A DNA stretch of 64,000 nucleotides from contig NZ_CP076456.1 of NCBI RefSeq assembly GCF_018866305.1, forward strand, positions 2,170,001 through 2,234,000. Reading direction: 5' to 3'. The position numbers and the translations under genes were made by a program. This DNA is from Arthrobacter sunyaminii (lineage in GTDB: Bacteria; Actinomycetota; Actinomycetes; Actinomycetales; Micrococcaceae). The notes under the pieces were generated by a model. That model was given only the letters and a program-made list of their open reading frames with translations, searched no databases and was not told where the DNA came from. Numbering within the stretch: the first letter of the stretch is position 1; each line of letters begins with the position of its first letter. Shown here piece after piece: positions 56,413-64,000 of the stretch.

Positions 56413-57432
56413 TTGAGTGCTGAATCCGGCCAGGCCACACCTGCTCCCACCCTGGAAATGGTGGCGGCCCTGGCCGGTGTCTCCAGGGCCACGGTGTCCC
56501 GTGTGGTCAACGGCGCCCCGTCGGTTGACCCGCAACTGGCCAGTTCCGTTGAAAAGGCAGTGCGCACGCTCAATTACGTGCCCAACCGTGCGGCAAGGAC
56601 CCTTGCCAGCCGCCGCACCTACACGGTGACCCTGCTCGTTCCGGAGTCTACGTCCAAGGTTTTCGCCGATCCGTTCTTCGCAACGGTCGTGGAGGGTGTG
56701 GCCCGGTATCTGAACACCACCGACTACATGCTCAACATGGTCACGTCCTCGGAAGCAAACCCGGAAAAGACCCGGCGCTATCTTATGGGCGGGAACGTGG
56801 ACGGCGTCCTGGTGGTGTCCCACCACACCGGCGACCATTCCTGGGCACACCTGAACGGGTCACTGCCGCTGGTGTTTGCAGGGCGGCCGCTGATCAACGC
56901 CAAGGACAGCTACTTCGTGGAGGTGGACAACGAGGAAGGGGCCGCTGCCGCCACTGCACGGCTGGTGGAAAGCGGACGGCGCCACATTGCCACCATCGCG
57001 GGGCCGCAGGACATGCCTCCCGGTGTGGACCGGCTGGCGGGATGGCGGACCACTGTGCAACAAGCAGGACTGGATGACGCGCTGGTGGAGACCGGTGATT
57101 TCACCGTCACTTCCGGGGCGGCCGCCATGCGGCGGCTGCTGGGCCGCGAAAAGCCGCTGGACGCGCTCTTCGCAGCCAATGACCAGATGGCAGCCGGTGC
57201 ATACTCCGTCATCAAGGAACGCGGGCTCCGCATTCCGGAAGACATCGCCGTTGTCGGTTTCGACGACGACTATTACGCCACGAGCCTCAGCCCGGCCCTG
57301 ACCACCATCCATCATCCAATCGCGGCACTCGGGGAGAAAATGGCCGAGCTCCTGGTGGAACTGATTGAAGGTCGGGCTGCTGAACGCATCCACCGCCTGC
57401 CCACGTCCCTGGTTGTCCGAGAATCCGCGTAG
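56413..57432 (+). CDS. LacI-family transcriptional regulator of the sugar island
   Basis: The 339-residue protein has the N-terminal LacI helix-turn-helix (LEMVAALAGVSRATVSRVVNG, 14-34), a hinge with NYVPNRAARTLASRR, and a periplasmic-binding-protein-like ligand domain (VGFDDDYYATSLSPALTTIHHP near the end). It starts with TTG 56413, supported by GGAG seven bases upstream. It lies in the same direction behind the glucosidase gene. The two palindromes at 51384-51397 and 51439-51452 are its likely operators, so it would keep the island off until a beta-glucoside binds it. Confidence 0.92.
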   Translation: MSAESGQATPAPTLEMVAALAGVSRATVSRVVNGAPSVDPQLASSVEKAVRTLNYVPNRAARTLASRRTYTVTLLVPESTSKVFADPFFATVVEGVARYLNTTDYMLNMVTSSEANPEKTRRYLMGGNVDGVLVVSHHTGDHSWAHLNGSLPLVFAGRPLINAKDSYFVEVDNEEGAAAATARLVESGRRHIATIAGPQDMPPGVDRLAGWRTTVQQAGLDDALVETGDFTVTSGAAAMRRLLGREKPLDALFAANDQMAAGAYSVIKERGLRIPEDIAVVGFDDDYYATSLSPALTTIHHPIAALGEKMAELLVELIEGRAAERIHRLPTSLVVRESA

Positions 57433-57443
57433 GAGCTGATCCT

Positions 57444-58550
57444 TTGTCCTTTCCCACCGCCACTCCTGTCACTGCGGGCCGGCGCATTGTCCGTCCCCCC
57501 TGCGCGCAGGAGGGGGCTGCCTCTCCCCTGGCCTCCACCGGCGCCCCGCTGAAATGGGCGGTGGTAGCCACGGGCAGCATTGCCGGTAAGGTTACCGCCG
57601 ACCTATCCCTGCTTGAGGATTCAGTCCTGTATGCGGTGAGTTCGCGCAGCGGGCACCGCGCAGCCGAGTTCGCGGACCGGTTCGGCTTTCACACCTCGTA
57701 CTCCGACGCCGACGGCGGCCCCTCCGGTTTTGAACAGATGTTCGCCGACCCGGCGGTCGACGTCGTTTACATTGCCACTCCGCACGCCCAGCATTATGAG
57801 GTTGCCAGGAGCGCCCTCGAACACGGCAAGCACGTACTGTGCGAGAAGCCGCTCACTGTCAACGCCGCTGAAGCAGCAGAGCTGATCACGATCGCCCGGG
57901 ACCGGAATCTGTTCCTCATGGAAGCACTCTGGACGCGGTTCCTGCCCAGTGCAAACCGAGCCTGGGACATCCTGGCCTCCGGCGAGCTCGGAGCGCCGTC
58001 CTGGGTGCAGGCCGACCTGGGCTTCCCTGCGCCGGCGGATCCGGCCGCCAGGATATGGGACCCCGCAGCCGGCGGCGGAGCACTGCTGGATCTGTCCGTC
58101 TACACCCTCACCTGGGCTCTGGGAGCGCTGGGCTGGCCTGATGGCGTTGAGGCGTCCGGGATCCTCAACGAGCACGGCGTGGACATCCAGAACGCCCTGA
58201 CGCTGCGTTACGACGACGGCCGCCACGCCCAGCTCACGTCCTCGCTGGCGGCCTCGGGCCCGGGCAGTGCCACCATCGCCTGCAGCGGCGGATGGCTGAG
58301 GACGGGCGGCGGAGACCTCTATAACCCGAGCGAGCTGCACGTGAGCGGACCCGCCGGTGTGCGGGTGGAGTCATTTGAACGCGTGGGCACCGGCTATACG
58401 TATCAGCTGCGTGAGGTCACCCGCTGCATCCAGCAGGGCCTGACCGAGAGCCCCACCATGCCCCTTGCGGACACCCTGCGGACCATGGAACTGCTCGACG
58501 GCGTGCGGGCCCAGCTGGGCCTGAGCTACGCCAACGACGCACGGCAGTAG
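57444..58550 (+). CDS. Gfo/Idh/MocA family oxidoreductase
   Basis: The 368-residue protein has the family layout of an N-terminal Rossmann domain followed by an alpha/beta substrate domain. The nucleotide-binding loop reads VVATGSIAGK, and the EKP motif is LCEKPLTVN. The closest known relatives include trans-1,2-dihydrobenzene-1,2-diol dehydrogenase-like and glucose-fructose oxidoreductase-like sugar dehydrogenases; substrate unknown. The TTG start has AGGAG eight bases upstream; the first 35 residues are low-complexity and precede the normal start of the domain. It closes the sugar island 11 bases after the LacI gene, suggesting a role with glucosides. Confidence 0.88.
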   Translation: MSFPTATPVTAGRRIVRPPCAQEGAASPLASTGAPLKWAVVATGSIAGKVTADLSLLEDSVLYAVSSRSGHRAAEFADRFGFHTSYSDADGGPSGFEQMFADPAVDVVYIATPHAQHYEVARSALEHGKHVLCEKPLTVNAAEAAELITIARDRNLFLMEALWTRFLPSANRAWDILASGELGAPSWVQADLGFPAPADPAARIWDPAAGGGALLDLSVYTLTWALGALGWPDGVEASGILNEHGVDIQNALTLRYDDGRHAQLTSSLAASGPGSATIACSGGWLRTGGGDLYNPSELHVSGPAGVRVESFERVGTGYTYQLREVTRCIQQGLTESPTMPLADTLRTMELLDGVRAQLGLSYANDARQ

Positions 58551-58561
58551 TTCCTGAACGC

Positions 58562-58600
58562 AAAAGCAGGCCCCCACCGAAGTGGGGGCCTGCTTTTTTT
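58562..58600. terminator. Bidirectional terminator between the sugar island and rpsA
   Basis: A perfect 16-bp stem (58562-58577 with 58582-58597) with a CGAA loop is followed by seven T on the plus strand, and TTTTG on the minus strand. It ends both the sugar island and the rpsA transcript. Confidence 0.95.
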
Positions 58601-58635
58601 GAGCTATTTCAACCGGTTAGTTCAACCGAGGGAAA

Positions 58636-60108
58636 TTAGTTGCCCGTGAGCTTCTCGCGCAGAGCGGCAAGTGCTTCGTCGGAAGCCAGCGTGCCGGCGC
58701 CCGTCTCAGCAACAGCCGGCTCGGAGGAGTAGCTCGTGGTGCCGGATTCGGAAGTCTCCGAAGCAGCTGCGATGTCCTCGGAAGCGTGCTGTGCAACCTG
58801 CTTCTTGTGGGCTTCCCAGCGAGCCTGGGCGTCAGCGTACTGCTGCTCCCAAGCGGCACGCTGGGTCTCGTAGCCTTCGAGCCATTCGTTGGACTCGGGG
58901 TCGAAGCCCTCCGGGTACTTGTAGTTGCCGGCTTCGTCGTACTCTGCGGCCATGCCGTACAGAGCCGGGTCGAACTCGGTGCCTTCGGGGTCTACGCCCT
59001 CGTTGGCCTGCTTCAGCGACAGGCTGATGCGGCGACGCTCGAGGTCGATGTCGATGACCTTGACGAACAGTTCGTCTCCAACGGAAACAACCTGCTCGGC
59101 CAGCTCTACGTGGCGGACTGCCAGCTCGGAGATGTGGACCAGGCCTTCGATGCCGTCTTCGACGCGAACGAACGCACCGAACGGAACCAGCTTGGTGACC
59201 TTACCCGGCACAACCTGGCCCAGGGCGTGGGTGCGGGCGAAGGTCTGCCACGGATCTTCCTGCGTAGCCTTCAGCGACAGGGAGACACGCTCGCGGTCGA
59301 GGTCAACTTCCAGAACCTCAACGGTGACTTCCTGGCCAACTTCAACGACCTCGGAGGGGTGGTCGATGTGCTTCCAGGACAGCTCGGAAACGTGGACGAG
59401 ACCGTCTACGCCGCCCAGGTCCACGAATGCACCGAAGTTGACGATGGAGGAAACAACGCCCGGACGAACCTGGCCCTTTTCCAGCTTGTTGAGGAACGTG
59501 GAGCGAACCTCGGACTGCGTCTGCTCGAGCCAGGCACGGCGGGACAGAACAACGTTGTTGCGGTTCTTGTCCAGTTCGATGATCTTGGCTTCGATCTGCT
59601 GGCCGATGTACGGAGCCAGGTCGCGGACACGACGCATCTCGACGAGGGAGGCCGGCAGGAAGCCGCGCAGGCCGATGTCCAGGATGAGGCCACCCTTGAC
59701 AACCTCGATGACGGTACCGGTAACGACGCCGTCTTCTTCCTTGACCTTCTCGATGTCGCCCCAGGCGCGCTCGTACTGTGCGCGCTTCTTGGAGAGAATC
59801 AGGCGGCCTTCTTTGTCTTCCTTGGTGAGAACCAAAGCTTCGACCTGATCGCCAACAGAGACAACGTCTCCGGGATCAACGTCGTGCTTGATGGAGAGCT
59901 CACGGGAAGGGATGACACCCTCGGTCTTGTAACCGATGTCGAGCAGGACCTCGTCGCGGTCAACCTTGACGACGGTACCTTCGACGAGATCGCCGTCGTT
60001 GAAGTACTTGATCGTTGCGTCAATGGCGGCGAGGAAGTCCTCGGCAGTACCGATGTCGTTGATGGCGACCTGCGGGGTACCGGACTTCTCGGTGGTGGTG
60101 ATGGTCAT
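58636..60108 (-). CDS. rpsA: 30S ribosomal protein S1
   Basis: S1 binds mRNA on the small ribosomal subunit. The 490-residue protein has four S1 RNA-binding domains (about residues 35-110, 122-190, 208-278 and 292-367), recognisable by repeats such as GTVVKVDRDEVLLDIG, GTVIEVVKGGLILDIG, GVVSSIVNFGAFVDLGG and GKVTKLVPFGAFVRVE. The C-terminal 115 residues are acidic and Gln/Glu/Ala/Ser-rich. Four domains is usual for actinobacteria, against six in E. coli. GGAG lies 10 bases before ATG 60108. It has its own promoter and a long leader. Confidence 0.97.
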   Translation of the reverse strand: MTITTTEKSGTPQVAINDIGTAEDFLAAIDATIKYFNDGDLVEGTVVKVDRDEVLLDIGYKTEGVIPSRELSIKHDVDPGDVVSVGDQVEALVLTKEDKEGRLILSKKRAQYERAWGDIEKVKEEDGVVTGTVIEVVKGGLILDIGLRGFLPASLVEMRRVRDLAPYIGQQIEAKIIELDKNRNNVVLSRRAWLEQTQSEVRSTFLNKLEKGQVRPGVVSSIVNFGAFVDLGGVDGLVHVSELSWKHIDHPSEVVEVGQEVTVEVLEVDLDRERVSLSLKATQEDPWQTFARTHALGQVVPGKVTKLVPFGAFVRVEDGIEGLVHISELAVRHVELAEQVVSVGDELFVKVIDIDLERRRISLSLKQANEGVDPEGTEFDPALYGMAAEYDEAGNYKYPEGFDPESNEWLEGYETQRAAWEQQYADAQARWEAHKKQVAQHASEDIAAASETSESGTTSYSSEPAVAETGAGTLASDEALAALREKLTGN

Positions 60109-60257
60109 GTAGTTGGGACTCCGATGTGGAAGTTGTTTTGTATTCCGGATGCGCTCCCACCGAACTCAGAGCAGCCGTTCAGGCCTGCCTCAAGACAGTG
60201 CTTGTTTGTCCGGAGATGGACAGAATTGGTAATTACTGCGCAATTACGCGCCAGATC

Positions 60258-60287
60258 AGTCTAGCCGCAGCCTGCAACTCAGGTCAA
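60258..60287 (-). promoter_or_regulatory. Promoter of rpsA
   Basis: On the minus strand TTGACC (60287-60282) and TAGACT (60263-60258) are spaced by 18 bases. Transcription should start near 60251, giving a leader of about 140 bases. Confidence 0.7.
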
Positions 60288-60327
60288 AGCACCGGGACCA
60301 CTTTAAAGGAAGTAGTCGGATTCCGGG

Positions 60328-61671
60328 TCAGAAATGGGTGCTGCAGTAGGGTGCCGGACCAGCGGTGAAAAGTGCATCAAGGACTTCCAACGCTGCTTGG
60401 CTGCCCCGTATTCCGCCCGCTGCCGCCAGCGTGGGGGCGCTGACACCGCCCAGATACAGCGATCCCAGAGCTGCAACGTCAATCTCGGCAGCCACGGTTC
60501 CCTCCTGCATAGTTCCCTCGTGCACGGTTCCATCCTGTATCGCGCCGGCTTCAACCGGCCTGGCACGCCCGCTGCCGCCCTCGACGTCCAGCTGCCACAC
60601 GCCGTCGGCCATCCCCAGCGGATCCCGGACCGTGAGGACCACGGAGCCCGCCCCTGTGTAGTGCCGGGATTCAAGGGCTGCCCTGGTGTCCAGGATGCGC
60701 AGCCACAGGACGTCATCCACGCTGGTGACGGAGTACCGGCGACGGTCCGCCAGCATCCAGGGCAGCGGATCGGCGACGGGTGCCGCATCAAAGGTCAGCC
60801 GGTCCACCAGGTCCATGGAGCCAAGATAGCGCCAGAGTTCACGGTAGGCGTCGTCGCTTGCCGCCACCAGATCAGTGACCTTTACTGTGTGCGGCTCGGT
60901 CCGCCAGCCCAGGGACTTGTAGGCGGCGTAGCCGTCCGGGACGCCGTTGGCGTTGTAATGAAGAACACCGCGCAAAGCCTTGTCCGGCTCGAAGCTTTCT
61001 TCGCTCCAGGCGGCGGAAGCACGCATCCAGTAGCGGTGCTGGCGCCCCATGGCACCGTTCGTCCGTTCCAAGTGGGCACGGTAGATGTCCGGAGCCAGGA
61101 ACCGCAGCTTGGCACTGTCCGCCACAGCAATGCTGCCCGTGGTGCCAGAGGTGAAGCCCAGGCCGCCGCGGGTATCCAGCCTGATCTCCGCCGTGGAGGT
61201 GGCAGCTCCGAACCCGAAGCGGCCGTAGATGGTCGCCTCAGAGGCCGTAAGCCCGGCCAGCGCCAGCCCCGCTTCCTTTGCCCGCTGCAGATCGCTGGTG
61301 ATCATGCTGCGGAGGATTCCGCGGCGGCGGTGCGTCGGCCGCACCGTCACGGCCGTGACCAGATGCGCCGGCAGCAGCCGCCCGCCGCCCACGTTCAGGG
61401 AATTGACCATGGTGGCGTAGGTAGCCACCGGTACGGCCGGGTCCAAGGCGGAGTCCGGGGCCGTGTCGTCATAGACGGCGGTCAGGATGCGGCCGTCCCG
61501 CTGACAGGCGTCCACCTCTGCGGGGAGGTGCTTGGGATCGCCCCGTTGTTCATGGAACCCCAGGTTGACCGCCTCGAGCCAGTTGGCGGTTCGCGCGTCG
61601 TCGTTCTCCGGTGCAAAGGAAGTTGTCCGCAACCCGCTGCTCAACCCACTGGCCACTGCCGCATCCTGCAT
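60328..61671 (-). CDS. Eis-like GNAT N-acetyltransferase
   Basis: Eis enzymes acetylate amines, including aminoglycosides, at several positions. The 447-residue protein has the tripartite Eis layout: an N-terminal GNAT domain with the acetyl-CoA loop VTVRPTHRRRGILRSM, a second GNAT-like half, and a C-terminal sterol-carrier-like domain. It ends in phenylalanine (YCSTHF), the C-terminal residue whose carboxylate is used in catalysis by mycobacterial Eis. A short insertion of three 5-residue repeats (IQDGT-VHEGT-MQEGT) lies in the C-terminal part. Whether it acts on drugs is unknown. ATG 61671 follows GGGGGA by six bases. Confidence 0.88.
   Translation of the reverse strand: MQDAAVASGLSSGLRTTSFAPENDDARTANWLEAVNLGFHEQRGDPKHLPAEVDACQRDGRILTAVYDDTAPDSALDPAVPVATYATMVNSLNVGGGRLLPAHLVTAVTVRPTHRRRGILRSMITSDLQRAKEAGLALAGLTASEATIYGRFGFGAATSTAEIRLDTRGGLGFTSGTTGSIAVADSAKLRFLAPDIYRAHLERTNGAMGRQHRYWMRASAAWSEESFEPDKALRGVLHYNANGVPDGYAAYKSLGWRTEPHTVKVTDLVAASDDAYRELWRYLGSMDLVDRLTFDAAPVADPLPWMLADRRRYSVTSVDDVLWLRILDTRAALESRHYTGAGSVVLTVRDPLGMADGVWQLDVEGGSGRARPVEAGAIQDGTVHEGTMQEGTVAAEIDVAALGSLYLGGVSAPTLAAAGGIRGSQAALEVLDALFTAGPAPYCSTHF
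60496..60540 (-). repeat. Three 15-bp tandem repeats inside the Eis-like gene
   Basis: The copies at 60496-60510, 60511-60525 and 60526-60540 share most positions and encode (I/V/M)-(Q/H)-(D/E)-G-T. They keep the reading frame, so they look like an in-frame slippage expansion in a surface loop. Confidence 0.85.
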
Positions 61672-61680
61672 TATGTTCCC

Positions 61681-61706
61681 CCAGTTGAGTTCGCCAGTTG
61701 AGTTCG
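61681..61706 (-). repeat. 13-bp tandem duplication upstream of the Eis-like gene
   Basis: CCAGTTGAGTTCG occurs twice head to tail (61681-61693, 61694-61706), between the polA stop and the ribosome-binding site of the Eis-like gene. Confidence 0.9.
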
Positions 61707-61719
61707 CGCTTGGTGCGCT

Positions 61720-64000
61720 TTAGTGGCCCGCCTCGTGCCAGCTGACGCCGACGCCCACGGAGACGTCCAACGGAACGGACAGATCCGCTGCCGAGCCCAT
61801 CTGCTCCCGGACCAGCTTCTCCACGGCGTCCCGTTCCCCGGGGGCCACTTCGAGCACCAGTTCATCATGGACCTGCAGCAGCATGCGGGACTTCAGGCCC
61901 TGGGCCTTCAGCTCCGTGTCGACTCCGAGCATGGCTTTCTTGATGATGTCCGCAGCAGAGCCCTGGATGGGTGCGTTCAGGGCGGCGCGTTCCGCCATTT
62001 CGCGCAGCTGCCGGTTGTCACTGGAGAGGTCCGGCAGATAGCGGCGGCGGCCCTCAATGGTGGAGGTGAAGCCGTCCTTGCGGGCCTGCTCGACGACGCC
62101 GCGCAGGTAGTCGCGCACCGCCCCGAACCGGCTGAAGTAGTCACGCATCAGGGTGCGGGCTTCATCCACCGGAATGGCGAGCTGCTTGGACAGGCCGAAG
62201 GAGCTCAGGCCGTAGACCAGGCCATAGGACATGGCCTTGACCTTGGACCGCATGGCGCTGGTGACTTCCTCCGGCGGAACCCCGAAGATGTGCGAGCCGA
62301 CAAAACGGTGCAGGTCCTCCCCCGCCTGGAACGCTGCGATCAGCCCTTCGTCACCGGACAGATGCGCCATGATGCGCATTTCCACCTGGGAGTAATCGGC
62401 AGTGAGGAGGGTTTCATACCCTTCGCCCACGGTGAAGACTTCCCGAATCCGGCGGCCTTCTTCGGACCGGATGGGAATGTTCTGCAGGTTCGGGTTGGTG
62501 GAGGACAGCCGTCCGGTGGCGGCCGCAGTTTGGACATACGTGGTGTGCACGCGTCCGTCGTCGGACACGGCCTTCCGCAGGCCCTCGACGGTCTGGCGCA
62601 GCTTAGTGGCGTCGCGGTAGGCCATCAGGTTGGCCAGGAACGGATGTCCGCCGGTCTTGATGATCAGATCGGAGAGGGCATCAGCATCGGTGGAATAGCC
62701 GGTCTTGATCTTTTTGGTCTTGGGCAGTCCGAGTTCATCGAAGAGCACCATCTGCAGCTGCTTGGGCGAACCGAGGTTGATTTCCTTGCCGATGATGCTG
62801 AACGCTTCGCTGCTGGCCTGCGCGATGGTGGCGCTGAAATCGTCCAGCAGCCGGTCCAGTTTTTCGGTGGACACTGCGATGCCGGCCAGCTCCATTTCGG
62901 CCAGCACCTCGGACAGCGGCAGTTCCAGTCCGCCCAGGAGCTGGTTGGCGCCGCGGTCCACCAGCTGTCCCGCAAAGTGCTCGCTCAGCTGCAGCGCCGC
63001 AAAGGCCTGCATAACGGCCGGCGACGCAACGTCTTCTTCCTCAAGCTGCAGCTGGAGCTGGTTGGTTCCGGGAGCGGACGGAGTCAGGGACATCCGCAGG
63101 TGGTGCTGGCTCAGGTCCGCCAGGTCATAGCTGCGGCGGTCCGGCTGGATCAGGTAACCGGAAATGGCGGTGTCGTCCACCTCTCCGGCCAGATGCAGTC
63201 CGCGCGCGGCCAGTGCCTTGTAGCTCTCCTTGAAATCGTGGACCACCTTGGGCGCATCCAGATCCGCCAGCCAGCCGGCAAGCACCTGCTCAGTGTCGGC
63301 GTCGATCTCCGTTAGCGGGATATAAGCGGCCGCATTGGCGGTAACCAAAGCCAGTCCGATGACGTCGCGCCCTGCCGCCGCACCCTCGGTGACCAGCTGC
63401 ACGGCGGTCTTGGCCTGGTTGGTGGAGTCGATCCATGCCTTCAGTGCGGGAGCATCCGTGATCACCACATGCTCCGGAGGCAGCAGTTCGTTCCCGGCGG
63501 AGGTGGTTTCCTCCTCGCCGTAAACGTCGAAGAGGCGCTTGCGGAGCGCATTGAACTGCAGGGCATCAAAAAGGTCTTCGATGGCTTCGCGGTCGGGGCG
63601 CTGGGCCGCCATGGCGTCCAGGTCCACCGGCAGGTCCAGATCCCGCAGCAGGCGGTTCAGGCGGCGGTTGCGCTTGACGTCCTCAATGTTGGCGCGGAGG
63701 GAGTCCCCCACTTTGCCCTTGATGCTGTCCAGGTTTTCGAGAATGCCCTCGAGTCCGCCGTACTGCTTGATCCACTTGGCAGCGGTCTTGGGGCCCACCC
63801 CGGGCACGCCGGGAAGGTTGTCGGCGGATTCCCCCACCAGGGCAGCGAGGTCCGAATATTTATCCGGCGGGACCAGGTACTTTGCCTCGACTGCGGCAGC
63901 GTCCATGCGCGGCAGGTCGGAGACACCCTTCTTGGGATAGAAAACGGTGACGCGGTCATCCACAAGCTGGAAGGCGTCGCGGTCTCCGGACACCACCATG
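61720..64000 (-). CDS. polA: DNA polymerase I, partial (5' end outside window)
   Basis: PolA acts in replication and repair, removing RNA primers and filling gaps. About 760 residues are visible, from the 5'-nuclease domain (VVSGDRDAFQLV, then HhH motif GVPGVGPKTAAKWI) through the central exonuclease-like domain to the polymerase, with motif A TADYSQVEMRIMAHLS, motif B with RSKVKAMSYGLVYG, and motif C QVHDELVLEV. In the central domain the acidic metal ligands of the DEDD proofreading site are not conserved, so it is probably not an active 3'-5' exonuclease, as in other actinobacteria. The coding region continues past the right edge; the ATG at 63999 is internal. Confidence 0.96.
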   Translation of the reverse strand, partial: MVVSGDRDAFQLVDDRVTVFYPKKGVSDLPRMDAAAVEAKYLVPPDKYSDLAALVGESADNLPGVPGVGPKTAAKWIKQYGGLEGILENLDSIKGKVGDSLRANIEDVKRNRRLNRLLRDLDLPVDLDAMAAQRPDREAIEDLFDALQFNALRKRLFDVYGEEETTSAGNELLPPEHVVITDAPALKAWIDSTNQAKTAVQLVTEGAAAGRDVIGLALVTANAAAYIPLTEIDADTEQVLAGWLADLDAPKVVHDFKESYKALAARGLHLAGEVDDTAISGYLIQPDRRSYDLADLSQHHLRMSLTPSAPGTNQLQLQLEEEDVASPAVMQAFAALQLSEHFAGQLVDRGANQLLGGLELPLSEVLAEMELAGIAVSTEKLDRLLDDFSATIAQASSEAFSIIGKEINLGSPKQLQMVLFDELGLPKTKKIKTGYSTDADALSDLIIKTGGHPFLANLMAYRDATKLRQTVEGLRKAVSDDGRVHTTYVQTAAATGRLSSTNPNLQNIPIRSEEGRRIREVFTVGEGYETLLTADYSQVEMRIMAHLSGDEGLIAAFQAGEDLHRFVGSHIFGVPPEEVTSAMRSKVKAMSYGLVYGLSSFGLSKQLAIPVDEARTLMRDYFSRFGAVRDYLRGVVEQARKDGFTSTIEGRRRYLPDLSSDNRQLREMAERAALNAPIQGSAADIIKKAMLGVDTELKAQGLKSRMLLQVHDELVLEVAPGERDAVEKLVREQMGSAADLSVPLDVSVGVGVSWHEAGH

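Overview
The window is a gene-dense stretch of a high-GC Gram-positive chromosome. Gene content and order point to the Actinomycetota, most likely a member of the Micrococcaceae close to Arthrobacter. The evidence is the suf operon headed by a SufR-type regulator, the tkt-tal-pgi-zwf-opcA-pgl pentose phosphate operon, the uvrC-rapZ-yvcK-whiA and gap-pgk-tpiA-secG blocks, the order polA..rpsA..coaE-uvrB, frequent GTG/TTG starts, and start codons placed 6-7 bases after a TANNNT box, as in leaderless transcripts. No rRNA, tRNA, insertion sequence, prophage or CRISPR array was seen.

Layout. 1-5.4 kb (minus): the end of a SnoaL-like gene, then the iron-sulfur operon sufR-sufB-sufD-sufC-sufT. 5.5-9.5 kb: an ABC-2 type transporter pair and ctaA (plus), facing ctaB (minus); both cta genes act in haem A synthesis. 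9.9-18.2 kb (plus): six pentose phosphate/glycolysis genes. 18.2-22.7 kb (minus): secG, tpiA, pgk, gap and sodA. 22.8-29.3 kb (minus): whiA, yvcK, rapZ, uvrC, an acyltransferase and a HAD phosphatase. 29.3-36.4 kb (minus): uvrA, a GntR regulator and two ABC exporter half-transporters that look like a heterodimer with one degenerate ATP site. 36.5-46.6 kb: a mixed accessory stretch with an MBL-fold hydrolase, an APC permease, a trans-aconitate methyltransferase homologue, a Ski2-like helicase, a GNAT, an S33 peptidase, a TerC metal transporter behind a yybP-ykoY (Mn2+) riboswitch, and an orphan polysaccharide pyruvyl transferase. 46.6-51.3 kb: uvrB and coaE (minus), then an IMPACT-family protein and a methyltransferase (plus). 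51.3-58.6 kb (plus): a beta-glucoside/oligosaccharide utilisation island (lipoprotein, two permeases, GH1 glucosidase, LacI regulator, Gfo/Idh/MocA oxidoreductase) lying between the housekeeping genes coaE and rpsA. 58.6-64 kb (minus): rpsA, an Eis-like acetyltransferase and the 3' part of polA.

How the parts work together. All three genes of nucleotide excision repair (uvrA, uvrB, uvrC) lie within 20 kb. Most of central carbon flow is here too: glycolytic triose steps, transketolase/transaldolase and the entry steps of the oxidative pentose phosphate route, though 6-phosphogluconate dehydrogenase is absent. The sugar island carries its own regulation: a consensus promoter (TTGACA-N17-TAGAGT) is bracketed by two identical 14-bp palindromes with the GAGCGCTC core known from CebR-type LacI operators, and a CRP/GlxR-like palindrome lies in the promoter spacer. 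The island has no ATPase gene, so its importer probably borrows a shared MsiK-type ATPase from elsewhere. The clearest regulatory RNA is the Mn2+ riboswitch in front of terC. I saw no wholly new multi-gene system. The most checkable novelties are the island's compact promoter, the set of leaderless starts, the suf operon without SufS/SufU, and small repeat expansions around the Eis-like gene.
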